In this document: positions 1 through 9,648 of the stretch, piece by piece
How the letters are laid out: each line of letters opens with the position of its first letter
Position numbering within the stretch: position 1 is the stretch's first letter
NCBI GenBank assembly: GCA_039030555.1
Contig: JBCCDY010000003.1
Coordinates: 62,001-126,000, forward strand
Origin: JBCCDY01 sp039030555
GTDB taxonomy: Bacteria; Bacteroidota; Bacteroidia; Cytophagales; Cyclobacteriaceae
DNA: 64,000 nt
Direction of reading: 5' to 3'
Position numbers and translations under genes: made by a program
Notes under the pieces: model-generated
What the model was told of the DNA's origin: nothing
Database searches by the model: none
The model's input: only the letters and a program-made list of their open reading frames with translations

Positions 1-813
1 CTGTTTGTCAATTGGCAACAGGACTGGCAGCGTTTCAAAAGTCCATATTTTGACTTTAATCATCCGGAAGTAGATAAAAGCCTAAAAGATTTCATGAATA
101 AGCTGTCAAATCACATTTCGGTAAAAAGAGAACATTTCGCCCCTTTAATGATCAATGCAATACAGAATAGTATTATTCTGGCTTTCTCTCCTTATGACTA
201 TTACTTCAAGGAAATAGAACAGATTGACGATCCTATTCATGTAGATCGACTAAAAAGTGTTGAAAAATACATTAAGATCAATGGTCATTTGTACAAAGCT
301 TTTTTGAATAAAACATATTTGGATAGCCAGTCCGAGGTATCAAAACAGAAAGCCCTCGACGTACTCAATTATATTTTCGAGACTATTGAAGATATCCCCG
401 AGGATTACGAAGGTTTTGTAAGTCAAATAAGTAAGATCCTGCCATTAGATATAGAAAAAATCTACAAAGACGGTGCTAATGCTACGGCCATAGAAAAAAG
501 TGAGGAAACAATTATTTATGAAAAGACTGAAAACGAAGAAGAAGAGCAGAAATCTTCCCACTCTACTCCCAAACTGAATAAAATCTCGAACATCAGAAGG
601 AGCCTTGGAATTAATCAGCGCTATATGTTTTTGAGAGAGTTATTTGGCAATAATTCTGAAGACTTCGAGAAAGCACTGGAAAGACTGGAGGGTTTTGATA
701 ATCAGGCTTCCGCCAGGATTTATTTGGAAGAACGTTTTTCTGTAAAATATGAATGGGATATGGAGTCAGAAGAAGTTCAGGAATTCTATGAAGTATTAGA
801 AAGGCGTTTCTGA
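1..813 (+). CDS. Conserved hypothetical protein, 5' end outside window
   Basis: The reading frame is open from base 1, so the gene begins upstream of the window; the ATG at 94 is internal rather than a demonstrated start. The visible 270 residues are soluble and mostly helical with no signal peptide or membrane segment. There is an acidic low-complexity linker (runs of Glu, roughly residues 190-200 of the visible part), then a compact C-terminal domain of about 70 residues containing INQRYMF and LRELFG and ending in LERRF. I do not recognise a function; the C-terminal part resembles a domain I have seen in uncharacterised Bacteroidota proteins (from memory). It converges on rodA with only three bases between the two stop codons, so no separate terminator fits between them. 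Confidence 0.8.
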   Translation: MFVNWQQDWQRFKSPYFDFNHPEVDKSLKDFMNKLSNHISVKREHFAPLMINAIQNSIILAFSPYDYYFKEIEQIDDPIHVDRLKSVEKYIKINGHLYKAFLNKTYLDSQSEVSKQKALDVLNYIFETIEDIPEDYEGFVSQISKILPLDIEKIYKDGANATAIEKSEETIIYEKTENEEEEQKSSHSTPKLNKISNIRRSLGINQRYMFLRELFGNNSEDFEKALERLEGFDNQASARIYLEERFSVKYEWDMESEEVQEFYEVLERRF

Positions 814-816
814 AGC

Positions 817-2085
817 TTAACGTGCAAAGACCTGCATTCGATGGGCATCAATTTTTATCAGGATAAAGAGTAAAACAGTAAAAGTCCAAAGAGAGGAACC
901 ACCGTAGCTGAAAAAGGGGAGTGGTATTCCAACGACCGGAAATAGGCCTATTGTCATTCCGATGTTTATCAGGAAGTGAAAGAAGAGTATGGATGCTACG
1001 GAGTAACCATATACCCTGGCAAACCTTGACTTTTGACGTTCCGAAATAGCGATTATCCTGAACAGCAAAGCAGTAAACAAACCGATGAGTACCAAACTAC
1101 CTATCCAGCCATGTTCTTCACCTATAGTACAAAAAATGAAATCAGTACTTTGTTCAGGTACGAAGTCAAATTTAGTCTGTGTGCCCTCTAGAAAACCTTT
1201 TCCACCGAATCCTCCCGAACCAATAGCAATTTTAGACTGGGTCACGTTCCAGCCAACTCCTAAAGGATCTATGTTAGGGTTGAACAATACTTTGATCCTG
1301 TTTTGCTGATGCGGCTTTAGAATATTATTTACGAAATAATCTACACCGAATACGGCTCCGAATATCAGGGCAAAACAAGCTATGCTTATTGCTATATTTC
1401 TCCATGACCGTCTAACGATGATCAACACAATTGCTAAAACCACACCTATACCTATGAATAGCGTCTGAAAAGGTAAAAGTAAGGTCAGTACAAAAATGGC
1501 TACGAAAACAATTCCCAGTACAGGAATTATTCCAGGAAGACCCTCCCTATAGAGTACGATGATAAATGAGCCGAAGACCAGCGCTGTTCCTGGATCGGGC
1601 TGCAACACAATGAGTATCGCAGGAACTATGATGATCATCGCAGCAATGAAAACATTCTTAAGGTTATCGAGCTTAGCAGAAGGATCCTGAAAGAATCGAG
1701 CTAAGGCTAGAGCCGTCCCGAATTTAACGAATTCTGAAGGTTGAAGCCTGAAACTACCGAGCTCAAACCATGATCTTGCTCCAGACACCTCTTTTCCAAA
1801 GAATAAAACCAGGATAAGAAGTCCAATAAGTATTCCGTAAATGATATAAGCAACACTACTATAGAATTGAAACTCGATAATCATAATAAATACAATGATT
1901 ACTGCAGCGGTCGCAATCCAGAGTAGCTGCTTGCCAGAGTTAATGCTTAGACTGAAAATGGAAATATCAGCACCTTCTTCGTATACAGAAGCATAAATAT
2001 TCAGCCAGCCCATGAGTACCAAGGCAGCGTAAATCAAAATAGCTGTTAAGTCTACTTTTCGCCCTATGCTATCCTGTCCTCTCAC
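817..2085 (-). CDS. rodA: RodA, rod-shape SEDS peptidoglycan glycosyltransferase
   Basis: 422 residues with about ten hydrophobic helices, the normal size and topology for the FtsW/RodA/SpoVE (SEDS) family. Family hallmarks are visible: the segment around LQPSEFVK, the QPDPGTA motif in the middle, and the C-terminal FFSYGGSS motif. SEDS proteins polymerise lipid II into glycan strands in the inner membrane and work with a class B penicillin-binding protein. Here the partner gene mrdA lies directly upstream (stop and start adjacent), and both follow mreBCD, so this is the elongasome cluster. It is the last gene of the run. Confidence 0.96.
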   Translation of the reverse strand: MRGQDSIGRKVDLTAILIYAALVLMGWLNIYASVYEEGADISIFSLSINSGKQLLWIATAAVIIVFIMIIEFQFYSSVAYIIYGILIGLLILVLFFGKEVSGARSWFELGSFRLQPSEFVKFGTALALARFFQDPSAKLDNLKNVFIAAMIIIVPAILIVLQPDPGTALVFGSFIIVLYREGLPGIIPVLGIVFVAIFVLTLLLPFQTLFIGIGVVLAIVLIIVRRSWRNIAISIACFALIFGAVFGVDYFVNNILKPHQQNRIKVLFNPNIDPLGVGWNVTQSKIAIGSGGFGGKGFLEGTQTKFDFVPEQSTDFIFCTIGEEHGWIGSLVLIGLFTALLFRIIAISERQKSRFARVYGYSVASILFFHFLINIGMTIGLFPVVGIPLPFFSYGGSSLWTFTVLLFILIKIDAHRMQVFAR

Positions 2086-3894
2086 TTAATAAATAAATTC
2101 TCCGGCTAAAACGTAATCTTCCATTCTCAATTCAGCTGAATCTCGTTTTATGTACTTTTCGATCATTAAGCCGGAAATGGCAGCGGCAGCCCGTGCCCCC
2201 TGTCCGGCATTTTCTACATACACAGAGACAGCAATTTTGGGCTTGTCTCTTGGGGCAAATGCAATAAAAACGGAGTGGTCTTCTCCATGTGGATTTTCAA
2301 CAGTCCCGGTTTTTCCGCAGACTTCAATGCCTTTTAGTTTTGCCCGGTATTGACCTGTTCCGGATTCAATAACTTTGGCCATAGCCTCTATAACTACGTC
2401 GAAATGAGGAGCATCAACACCGGTCTCTATTTTTTGCTGATACTTTGGTAAGGGTTGACCGTTTTCACCTATTGATTTTATGATGTGTGGAGGGTAATAA
2501 TAACCTCGATTTGCCAGAATACTTACGAGATTTGCCATTTGAAGAGGCGATACACCTAACTCTCCCTGCCCGATGGATAGAGAATAAACATTGGAAAATT
2601 TCCATCTGTTCTCTCCATAAATATTATCGTACAGGCTTAGCGAAGGAATAACTCCTCTTTTTTCATTTGGGATATCGATACCTAACCTTCTTCCCATTCC
2701 GAAATCTAAAAGGTATTCCCTCCAACGTTCAAGACCGATTCTGGCATCGATATAAGTGTTTGGGTCATCATTTTGATTAATAATAGACCGGAACACATTA
2801 TAGAAATATGGATTACAGGAATTCTTAATAGCTCCAATCAAAGTTTCACCTGGCCCGTGTCCATGGCATCCGATGAGATTTTGATTGCAAGAGTAATATG
2901 TATTGAGGCTTACTACACCTTCCTGAAGTGCTACTAAAGTCTGGAAGAGCTTAAAAATGGAACCAGGAGGATAAACATCTGCCATGATGGGCCTATTGAA
3001 CAGCGGCACCAATGAATCTTGTTGGAGCTTGGTGAAGTTTTCTCCGAACATCCGGCCCGTCATGAGCTCAGGGTCGTAAGTTGGTGCCGATGCAATGCTA
3101 AGAATTTCACCAGTAGCAGGTTCCAGGGCTATAACGCTACCTACCTTACCTTCCATTAGCTTTTCAGCGTAAATCTGCAATTCAGTATCTATCGTTGAAA
3201 CCAGATCTTCTCCAGCAATGGCATCTGTATCAAAAATTCCATCTTGAAAGGATCCTTTTTCGATACCCCTTACGTTTACCATTTTGAGTTTTTCTCCTCG
3301 TTTACCTCGAAGATGTTTTTCATAGGAAGCCTCCAGCCCGCTTATACCAACATAATCACCCTGTAAATAGTACTCTGAGGTATCCCTTTCCAGTCTGGAT
3401 TTATTAATCTCGCCAATGTAACCGAATGCATTGGCCAGTATTGGATGTTCATAAGCCCGTTTTATCCTTGGGACGACATTGAATCCCCGATAATCAACCA
3501 GTAGATCCTGAATTTTTGCGAATTCCTCATTGGGAATCTGTTTAATGAAAACGGATGGTTTTACATAAGAATATTCTTTTGCTTCCTGAATTTTTTCATT
3601 GAACTCTTCTATGGTTAGATCAAAAAGAGCACAGAACTTCGAGGTGTCACGAACGGAAACTTCACGGGGAACAACCATCAAATCATAAATGGGGCTATTG
3701 TATACCAACAACTCACCATTCCTGTCTTTTATCAATCCTCGATAAGGATATTCTATGACCTTCTGAATGATATTATTTGCGGCTGCCTGCTTATAATCGA
3801 CGTTTTTTACCTGTATAGAAAAAAGCTTAGTGACGAATATGATGGACACTAATAAAATAAAGCCTTGAATGATAATTCTCTGAGATCCACTCAT
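2086..3894 (-). CDS. mrdA: Penicillin-binding protein 2, cell-elongation transpeptidase
   Basis: 602 residues: an N-terminal membrane anchor (about residues 8-25), a dimerisation domain with the usual YPYRGLI-type segment near residue 50, and a C-terminal transpeptidase domain. All three active-site motifs are present: the serine motif SIFK at 312-315, SCN at 359-361 and KTG at 528-530. Class B PBPs cross-link the glycan strands made by RodA in the periplasm. The start codon overlaps the mreD stop by one base, indicating translational coupling, and rodA follows immediately. The length is normal for PBP2. Confidence 0.96.
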   Translation of the reverse strand: MSGSQRIIIQGFILLVSIIFVTKLFSIQVKNVDYKQAAANNIIQKVIEYPYRGLIKDRNGELLVYNSPIYDLMVVPREVSVRDTSKFCALFDLTIEEFNEKIQEAKEYSYVKPSVFIKQIPNEEFAKIQDLLVDYRGFNVVPRIKRAYEHPILANAFGYIGEINKSRLERDTSEYYLQGDYVGISGLEASYEKHLRGKRGEKLKMVNVRGIEKGSFQDGIFDTDAIAGEDLVSTIDTELQIYAEKLMEGKVGSVIALEPATGEILSIASAPTYDPELMTGRMFGENFTKLQQDSLVPLFNRPIMADVYPPGSIFKLFQTLVALQEGVVSLNTYYSCNQNLIGCHGHGPGETLIGAIKNSCNPYFYNVFRSIINQNDDPNTYIDARIGLERWREYLLDFGMGRRLGIDIPNEKRGVIPSLSLYDNIYGENRWKFSNVYSLSIGQGELGVSPLQMANLVSILANRGYYYPPHIIKSIGENGQPLPKYQQKIETGVDAPHFDVVIEAMAKVIESGTGQYRAKLKGIEVCGKTGTVENPHGEDHSVFIAFAPRDKPKIAVSVYVENAGQGARAAAAISGLMIEKYIKRDSAELRMEDYVLAGEFIY

Positions 3895-4415
3895 TACCTT
3901 CTAGTGCTGCTTTTGTAAAATAAAAGTTGATATAGAATTATAAGTAATAACGAAAAAAAGCTGGAAAAAAGCGCTTTTTTTAAAGTTAAACCAAGTAGAC
4001 TTAAACTGCTGGCTTCAATAGCAAATAAAGTGATATGGTGAACGAGTATGAGTGGCAATCCGTAAGAGGCCATCCATTGAAATCCTAGTGCCTGAATCGA
4101 TAAAGGCATGTTTTGATCGTACCCTCCTCGTGGTGTCAACAACTCAATCCACTTATTTCTAACGAAGGCCACAGCTACACAGGCAGCCATATGTATTCCG
4201 ATAGAATCGTAAAATACATCCATAATCAAACCACTGAAAAAGCCGATAAGAAGAAGGCTGGCAGTGTTTACTTCAACCGGAAGAAATAGAATGAAACCAA
4301 CATAAAAAAATGCGAAAGCGGTATCAAACAATATCATATTTCTTAGCAGTAACAGTTGAACTGCATAATAAATAATCAATCGATATATGTGTACAAAGTA
4401 GCTACCCCTAATCAT
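3894..4415 (-). CDS. mreD: MreD, rod-shape-determining membrane protein
   Basis: 173 residues, almost entirely hydrophobic with about five transmembrane helices, as expected for MreD, a poorly conserved inner-membrane component of the elongasome. Sequence similarity alone would be weak; the call rests on size, topology and position between mreC and mrdA. It overlaps mreC by eight bases and mrdA by one base, typical of a tightly coupled operon. Confidence 0.9.
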   Translation of the reverse strand: MIRGSYFVHIYRLIIYYAVQLLLLRNMILFDTAFAFFYVGFILFLPVEVNTASLLLIGFFSGLIMDVFYDSIGIHMAACVAVAFVRNKWIELLTPRGGYDQNMPLSIQALGFQWMASYGLPLILVHHITLFAIEASSLSLLGLTLKKALFSSFFSLLLIILYQLLFYKSSTRR

Positions 4416-5241
4416 TGAACAACTTTTGTTCTAACGAGTCCTTTTCTACCACAATTTTGTTCTTTATAACATAAGCATGCTTGAGGTCTCGAAAATCTGT
4501 GGCTAAGTCAATCCGGATGTTGTAAAAAGTTTCATTTTCGTCTATGGAAGCTTCTTTAATAGTTCCGATAAGAATATTCTGAGGGTAAACAATACTGTAT
4601 CCTGAAGTAACCACAGAGTCCCCTAAATTAATATCCAAGTGCCTTGGTACATAAAGGAGGCGTGCTTCAGTTGGATCTCTTCCATCCCATTTTGTGGTGC
4701 AAAGCGTATTGCTCTTTTTTATTAAGGATGAGGTTAACATTTCAGAATGCAAAACGGAAACCACCGTCGAAAACCTCCTGGAAGTAGCTTTCACTTTGCC
4801 AACAATTCCTTCCGCTCCAATTACGCCCATACCTGGCTCTATTCCAGAGTCGTATCCTTTATTGATCGTCAAGTAATTATCGAAACGCGCGATGGACTTA
4901 TTTATAACTTCAACAGGTTCATATTCAAACTGATCAACTTTTGAATAGTCAATTTTGAGCTCTTTATTCACGAACCTGGAACTCTGCCTTAATCGTTCCA
5001 GCCTTTCGCGTAGCAGCGCGTTTTCTTCCGATAAAAGTCTGTTCTTTTCCTGAAGTGTAAAATAATCACTTACTCTGGAGGTATTTTTTAGTATCGAAGC
5101 AGCTAAAAAATTTGATGAGTTTAAAAAGGAAGCACTCTGGTACTGATTATTTTGAATGATCAGATAAGCGCAAACACTCTCCAGAAATAAGAATAAGAAA
5201 AAGGCTCTGTATTTATATATAAATTGAAATAACCTATACAT
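4408..5241 (-). CDS. mreC: MreC, rod-shape-determining periplasmic protein
   Basis: 277 residues: a short cytoplasmic tail, one membrane anchor (about residues 10-28), a coiled coil (about 60-90) and a beta-rich periplasmic domain containing the family's GIEPGMGVIG and GIVGKV segments. MreC links cytoplasmic MreB filaments to PBP2 and RodA. It lies six bases downstream of mreB and overlaps mreD. The length is normal. Confidence 0.94.
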   Translation of the reverse strand: MYRLFQFIYKYRAFFLFLFLESVCAYLIIQNNQYQSASFLNSSNFLAASILKNTSRVSDYFTLQEKNRLLSEENALLRERLERLRQSSRFVNKELKIDYSKVDQFEYEPVEVINKSIARFDNYLTINKGYDSGIEPGMGVIGAEGIVGKVKATSRRFSTVVSVLHSEMLTSSLIKKSNTLCTTKWDGRDPTEARLLYVPRHLDINLGDSVVTSGYSIVYPQNILIGTIKEASIDENETFYNIRIDLATDFRDLKHAYVIKNKIVVEKDSLEQKLFND

Positions 5242-5247
5242 AAAAGT

Positions 5248-6279
5248 TTATGTCATCAGGACAGCTTTGTACTGATTCAAATTTTTCAGTGACATTCCAG
5301 TACCTCTTACGACTGCTCTTAGCGGATCTTCCGCTACATGAATTGGAAGCTTTGTTTTAAGGGCTAATCGTTTATCTAATCCTCTTAAAAGTGCCCCACC
5401 TCCAGTTAGATGAATTCCATTATCATAAATATCTGCTGACAGTTCAGGAGGAGAGATTTCAAGGGCTTTTAAAACCGCTTCTTCAATTTTTGAGACAGAT
5501 TTGTCGATCGCAAAGGCAATTTCAGAGTAAGAAATATTGATAACCTTTGGAATACCAGTCATAAGATCACGCCCCCTGATTTCGTAATCTTCGGGGCCAT
5601 CATCTAATTCGGTCAAAGCCGATCCAACCTCAATTTTAACTTTTTCGGCAGAGCGTTCACCAATAAGTAAATTGTGCTGCCTTCTCATATAATCAAGAAT
5701 GTCTCTATTGAATGTATCTCCGGCAACACGAATGGACTGATCGCAAACAATACCTGAAAGTGCTATAACTGCTATTTCTGTTGTTCCACCTCCAATATCG
5801 ACGATCATTGAACCAACAGGTTGTTCGATATCAACACCTATTCCTATGGCTGCCGCTATAGGTTCGTGGATCATATAAACCTCTTTTGCGCCAGCATGCT
5901 CAGCGGAGTCTCTTACAGCACGTTTTTCAACTTCCGTAATTCCGGAGGGAATACAGATCACCATTCTATGAGAGGAGGGAAAAAAGGATTTCTTTTTCTG
6001 CCCGTCAATCATCTGGATCATACCCCTGATCATATGCTCGGCCGCATGGAAATCAGCTATTACACCATCCTTTAATGGCCGAATGGTTTTAATATTCTCA
6101 TGGGTTTTTTCATGCATCTGCATGGCTTCCCTTCCAATAGCTAGAACCTTATTGTTGTTTTTATCGATCGCAATGATCGACGGTTCATCCACTACAACTT
6201 TATCACGATTAATGATAAGTGTATTAGCGGTTCCAAGATCTATTGCTATATCACTGGAGAAGAAATCAAATATTCCCAT
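5248..6279 (-). CDS. mreB: MreB, actin-like rod-shape cytoskeletal protein
   Basis: 343 residues with the actin-fold ATPase motifs: the phosphate-1 loop DLGTANT near residue 16, VDIGGGTTEI in the middle (phosphate 2) and the adenosine motif LTGGGALLRGL near the C terminus. MreB forms membrane-associated filaments that orient cell-wall synthesis. First of five rod-shape genes on the minus strand; 72 bp separate it from purH upstream. I found no match to the Bacteroidota promoter consensus in that gap, so read-through from purH is possible. Confidence 0.97.
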   Translation of the reverse strand: MGIFDFFSSDIAIDLGTANTLIINRDKVVVDEPSIIAIDKNNNKVLAIGREAMQMHEKTHENIKTIRPLKDGVIADFHAAEHMIRGMIQMIDGQKKKSFFPSSHRMVICIPSGITEVEKRAVRDSAEHAGAKEVYMIHEPIAAAIGIGVDIEQPVGSMIVDIGGGTTEIAVIALSGIVCDQSIRVAGDTFNRDILDYMRRQHNLLIGERSAEKVKIEVGSALTELDDGPEDYEIRGRDLMTGIPKVINISYSEIAFAIDKSVSKIEEAVLKALEISPPELSADIYDNGIHLTGGGALLRGLDKRLALKTKLPIHVAEDPLRAVVRGTGMSLKNLNQYKAVLMT

Positions 6280-6351
6280 AGAATGTCAAATCGTAAACGG
6301 TGAATTGAAATTTCGTCAAAATTTCTAAAAAACTTATATAAACCAATATTA

Positions 6352-7878
6352 CTAATGAAGAAAATGCCTGATACCCGTAAAAACCATAGACATTTCGTTC
6401 TTATTACAGAAATCTATTGAGTTCTGATCTTTAATTGACCCACCCGGTTGGATCACTGCCATAATTCCTGCTGAATGGGCTATTTCCACACAATCCGGAA
6501 AAGGGAAAAATGCGTCGGAAGCCATAACTGCTCCCTTAACATCAAAATTAAACTTTTTGGCTTTTTTAATGGCTTGCTCTAAAGCATCTACCCGTGATGT
6601 TTGTCCAACACCTGAAGACAGCATCTGTCCGTCTTTCGCCAAAACAATAGTATTGGATTTAGTTTGCTTACAAATTTTACTTGCGAACTCAAGATCATTC
6701 AGCTCACTTTCAGTTGGCGATTTAGAGGTAGCTGTTTTAAAACTTTCTTTTTGGTCTGTAATGCTGTCTTTGTCCTGCTCAATCACTCCATTCAGAAGGC
6801 TTTTAAATTGCTTTTGAGAATGAAGCCTATCTTTTTTAACCAGAAGGATTCGATTTTTCTTTTGTTTTAGGACGGTTAAAGCATCTTCCGAAAAAGAAGG
6901 AGCGACTAGAACTTCGAAAAACAGGGAATGCATTTCTTCCGCAGCTTCTTTAGTGATTTCGTGGGTAGAAACTAAAATCCCGCCAAAGGCCGATACCGGA
7001 TCTGCTGCCAGGGCTTTTTTATACGCATCTAAAACAGAATTTCCTGTCGATGCTCCGCAGGCATTGGTATGTTTGAGTATTCCGAAAAAGGTATCATCAT
7101 TGAATTCTTCTACTAAATTGACAGCTCCGTGGATATCAACTAAATTATTATAGGAAATTTCTTTTCCATGTATCTGTTCTACGAACTCATCCAGATTCCC
7201 AAAGAAATGCCCTTCCTGATGAGGGTTTTCTCCGTACCTAAGTTTTTTACTGTTTAAATAGCTTTGCTTGAAAGCCGGAATCTCAACTTCAGTATTGAAA
7301 TAATTGAAGATTTGCGTGTCATAGTGCGACGATATATTGAAAGCATGGGCGGCAAATGCTTTTCGCTCTTCAAGCGACGAAAAGGTTCCTCTTTCTAACA
7401 ATAGTTCAAGGTCCTGATACTGATCCTTTGATGGTACGATCAAAACGTCTTTGAAATTTTTTGCTGCTGCTCGGATCAGCGATATTCCCCCAATATCTAT
7501 TTTCTCTATAATCTCCTGCTCTTCGGCATTTTCTTGTGCTACAGTTTCCTCAAATGGGTAAAGATCAACTATGACCAGGTCTATTTCGGGAATTTTATAT
7601 TCTTCCAGTTCTTTCTGATCTGAGGAAACATCATCCCTTCGGAGAATTCCACCAAATATGCCGGGGTGTAAAGTCTTTACTCTACCCCCTAAAATGGAAG
7701 GAAATCCTGTCAGGCTTTCAACTTCAATAACTGAAGCTCCTAAACTTTCTAAATACTTTTGTGTGCCTCCGGTAGAAATGAGTTTTACGCCTTCCTCAAT
7801 CAATTTTTTCACAATGCTTTCCAGACCTTCTTTGTGATAAACCGATATGAGTGCAGATTTAATAGTTTTCTGAGCCAT
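6352..7878 (-). CDS. purH: PurH, bifunctional AICAR transformylase/IMP cyclohydrolase
   Basis: 508 residues, normal size. The N-terminal IMP cyclohydrolase (MGS-like) domain has STGGTQKYLE near residue 37 and GRVKTLHPGIFGG near residue 65. The C-terminal AICAR transformylase domain contains LRYGENPHQ and, further on, KHTNACGAS. It performs the last two steps of de novo IMP synthesis in the cytosol. The gene lies 42 bp after purN on the same strand, so two purine-pathway genes are adjacent. Confidence 0.97.
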   Translation of the reverse strand: MAQKTIKSALISVYHKEGLESIVKKLIEEGVKLISTGGTQKYLESLGASVIEVESLTGFPSILGGRVKTLHPGIFGGILRRDDVSSDQKELEEYKIPEIDLVIVDLYPFEETVAQENAEEQEIIEKIDIGGISLIRAAAKNFKDVLIVPSKDQYQDLELLLERGTFSSLEERKAFAAHAFNISSHYDTQIFNYFNTEVEIPAFKQSYLNSKKLRYGENPHQEGHFFGNLDEFVEQIHGKEISYNNLVDIHGAVNLVEEFNDDTFFGILKHTNACGASTGNSVLDAYKKALAADPVSAFGGILVSTHEITKEAAEEMHSLFFEVLVAPSFSEDALTVLKQKKNRILLVKKDRLHSQKQFKSLLNGVIEQDKDSITDQKESFKTATSKSPTESELNDLEFASKICKQTKSNTIVLAKDGQMLSSGVGQTSRVDALEQAIKKAKKFNFDVKGAVMASDAFFPFPDCVEIAHSAGIMAVIQPGGSIKDQNSIDFCNKNEMSMVFTGIRHFLH

Positions 7879-7920
7879 TATAATATTGAGATTAGGATTG
7901 GGCTTACAAAGCTATATATT

Positions 7921-8493
7921 TCACAGTCCTTTCCTAAGCAAGTTTTCTATCGTTTCAGGATAATATTTATGTTCCATCTGCAGAACTTTGGTGGCAACTT
8001 CTTCAGCACTATCTGAAGGCTCTATTGAACAGCTTTTTTGAGCTATTATAGTGCCTTCATCATATCTTTCATTGACAAAGTGTATGGTTAAGCCCGTTTC
8101 TTTCTCCTTATTCTGAACGACTGCTTTATGGATGTTTATTCCGTACATGCCTTTTCCTCCATATTTTGGAAGTAGGGCAGGGTGTATATTGACAATTTTG
8201 TTCGGGTATGCCCTTATGAGATACTCAGGAATAAGCAATAAAAAGCCAGCAAGAACTATGAAATCTATATCGTATTGTTTTAAGATTCTGAGTAAATGAG
8301 ATTCATTCTGAAATTCTGACTTTATACATACAACGGAGGGAATACCTAGTCTGTCTGCCCTATCCAGCACACCAGCTTCTTTTTTGTTAGATAAAATTAA
8401 TGAAACGCTTGCAAGGCCCGAGTCCTCAAAGTGTTTTGCTATTGATTCCGCATTTGAACCACCTCCGGAGGCGAATATTGCTATTTTATACAT
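7921..8493 (-). CDS. purN: PurN, phosphoribosylglycinamide formyltransferase
   Basis: 190 residues, usual size. It shows the N-terminal ASGGGSNAE phosphate-binding loop, the catalytic NIHPALLPKY region (Asn and His of the formyltransferase site) and the following GLTIHFVN segment. It transfers a formyl group from 10-formyltetrahydrofolate to GAR in purine synthesis. It starts directly after the prenyltransferase gene (stop and start adjacent) and precedes purH. Confidence 0.95.
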   Translation of the reverse strand: MYKIAIFASGGGSNAESIAKHFEDSGLASVSLILSNKKEAGVLDRADRLGIPSVVCIKSEFQNESHLLRILKQYDIDFIVLAGFLLLIPEYLIRAYPNKIVNIHPALLPKYGGKGMYGINIHKAVVQNKEKETGLTIHFVNERYDEGTIIAQKSCSIEPSDSAEEVATKVLQMEHKYYPETIENLLRKGL

Positions 8494-9333
8494 TTAGAGA
8501 AAGATCATGCTTAACACTCCAAAAACCATTAGCCTTTTACTGTAACTACTTAGGTTAGAAAACATCTGTTTAGTATCGGCCCTGTAAACTTTGTAGGTGA
8601 AGTGAACCAGAAGAAAGCTCATCACAGTAAATAAAATCATAATTATGAAGTTATTGGATTGATAGGAAAGTATACTCAGAAGAGAGAAGAAAATGGTGAT
8701 TAGAACGTAAATGATCTGTTTTGTCTTTCTTGTCCCTAAAATGATAGGAAGCGTTTTACAGCCGAAGCTTTTATCGCCTTCATAATCTTCAATATCCTTG
8801 ATGATTTCCCTGATGAGCGTAATGAAAAAAGCGAAGACGGAATAAATAATCAGCAGATCGCTGAGTTGACTTAGGTGAATACCTAAAATCAGTAATGACA
8901 AGGAGGTAAGTAATGCGACCGAAAAATTTCCTACAAAAGGCTGTCGTTTTAAGTGGTTAGAATAAAACCAGAGCAAAAAGGCACTGAGGGTATTCAGAAA
9001 AAAAATACGCCAAGAAATCAATGCACCAAACAGGATTGCAATAGCATAAGCCACTATTGAAAAAAGAAGTACCCACCTTCTTTTGATATACCTTCCTGCA
9101 ATGACTTCATCGGGCTTATTGATGTAATCAATTTTGATATCGTAATAATCGTTGATCAGATAACCTCCAGCTGTGATCAAAATCGTAGAGGCGTAGATCA
9201 AAATGATGCTATTCGGGATAGAGGAGATGCTAAAGGAAACATCCAATAAATAAAATGTAGCAAGAATTTGGGTAAAAAGAACTATAGCCAGGTTTAACGG
9301 CCTAATGATTCTTATCCAGGTGATCTCAGTCAA
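8494..9333 (-). CDS. UbiA-family prenyltransferase (geranylgeranylglycerol-phosphate type)
   Basis: 279 residues, about eight or nine transmembrane helices. Both Asp-rich prenyl-diphosphate/Mg sites are visible: NDYYDIKID after the second helix and DIEDYEGD in the middle. The family transfers a polyprenyl group from its diphosphate to an acceptor in the membrane. Bacteroidota members of this subgroup are usually named geranylgeranylglycerol-phosphate geranylgeranyltransferase; the actual acceptor cannot be read from the sequence. The start is a TTG at 9333, chosen because no ATG lies before the first helix (IRPLNLAIVL). It sits between the CDGSH gene and purN. Confidence 0.85.
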   Translation of the reverse strand: MTEITWIRIIRPLNLAIVLFTQILATFYLLDVSFSISSIPNSIILIYASTILITAGGYLINDYYDIKIDYINKPDEVIAGRYIKRRWVLLFSIVAYAIAILFGALISWRIFFLNTLSAFLLWFYSNHLKRQPFVGNFSVALLTSLSLLILGIHLSQLSDLLIIYSVFAFFITLIREIIKDIEDYEGDKSFGCKTLPIILGTRKTKQIIYVLITIFFSLLSILSYQSNNFIIMILFTVMSFLLVHFTYKVYRADTKQMFSNLSSYSKRLMVFGVLSMIFL

Positions 9334-9342
9334 AAAGAGAAA

Positions 9343-9585
9343 TTATAATTTTGCGTGTGTCCCATCACAGAAGCCGGGATTAGAAGTATGCTTGCACTGG
9401 CACCAAGCTACTTTTTTAGCTTCTTCTATTTCAATTTTTCTCGGAGTAAAGTCAGTTCCTTTATGAGAACCATCGCAATAGGGTTGATTACTGCTTTCTC
9501 CACAAGTGCACCACCAGTAAGTACCTGCTTCAACTTCAATAACGATAGGCTCTTTTTTTGCGATCTTTGGTTCCATACTTATCAT
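9343..9585 (-). CDS. CDGSH iron-sulfur domain protein, tandem sites
   Basis: 80 residues containing two CDGSH-type 2Fe-2S sites: CTCGESSNQPYCDGSH and, about 30 residues later, CQCKHTSNPGFCDGTH. Each has the family's C-x-C-x(n)-C-x2-(S/T)-H pattern of three Cys and one His. Tandem-site small CDGSH proteins are common in bacteria; their electron-transfer or redox-sensing role is inferred, not shown. Two in-frame ATGs exist (9585 and 9576). The upstream one lies inside a palindrome, so the second may be the real start. The gene starts the minus-strand series leading to the prenyltransferase and purine genes. Confidence 0.88.
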   Translation of the reverse strand: MISMEPKIAKKEPIVIEVEAGTYWWCTCGESSNQPYCDGSHKGTDFTPRKIEIEEAKKVAWCQCKHTSNPGFCDGTHAKL

Positions 9586-9645
9586 TTTAAATGATGGGTT
9601 TTCAGATAAATAATAAACAAAGTTAGGGGCTATATATCAACTCAA
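9581..9645 (-). promoter_or_regulatory. Possible promoter and palindrome before the CDGSH gene
   Basis: On the minus strand TAACTTTG (9625-9618) fits the Bacteroidota -7 box TAnnTTTG, and a TTG (9645-9643) lies 17 bases upstream, shorter than the ideal 19. Downstream of it a 15-base perfect palindrome with 7-bp arms, ATCATTTTAAATGAT (9581-9595), overlaps the first possible ATG. A palindrome just inside the transcript start could be an operator. Assigned by eye only. Confidence 0.35.
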
Positions 9646-9648
9646 CAG

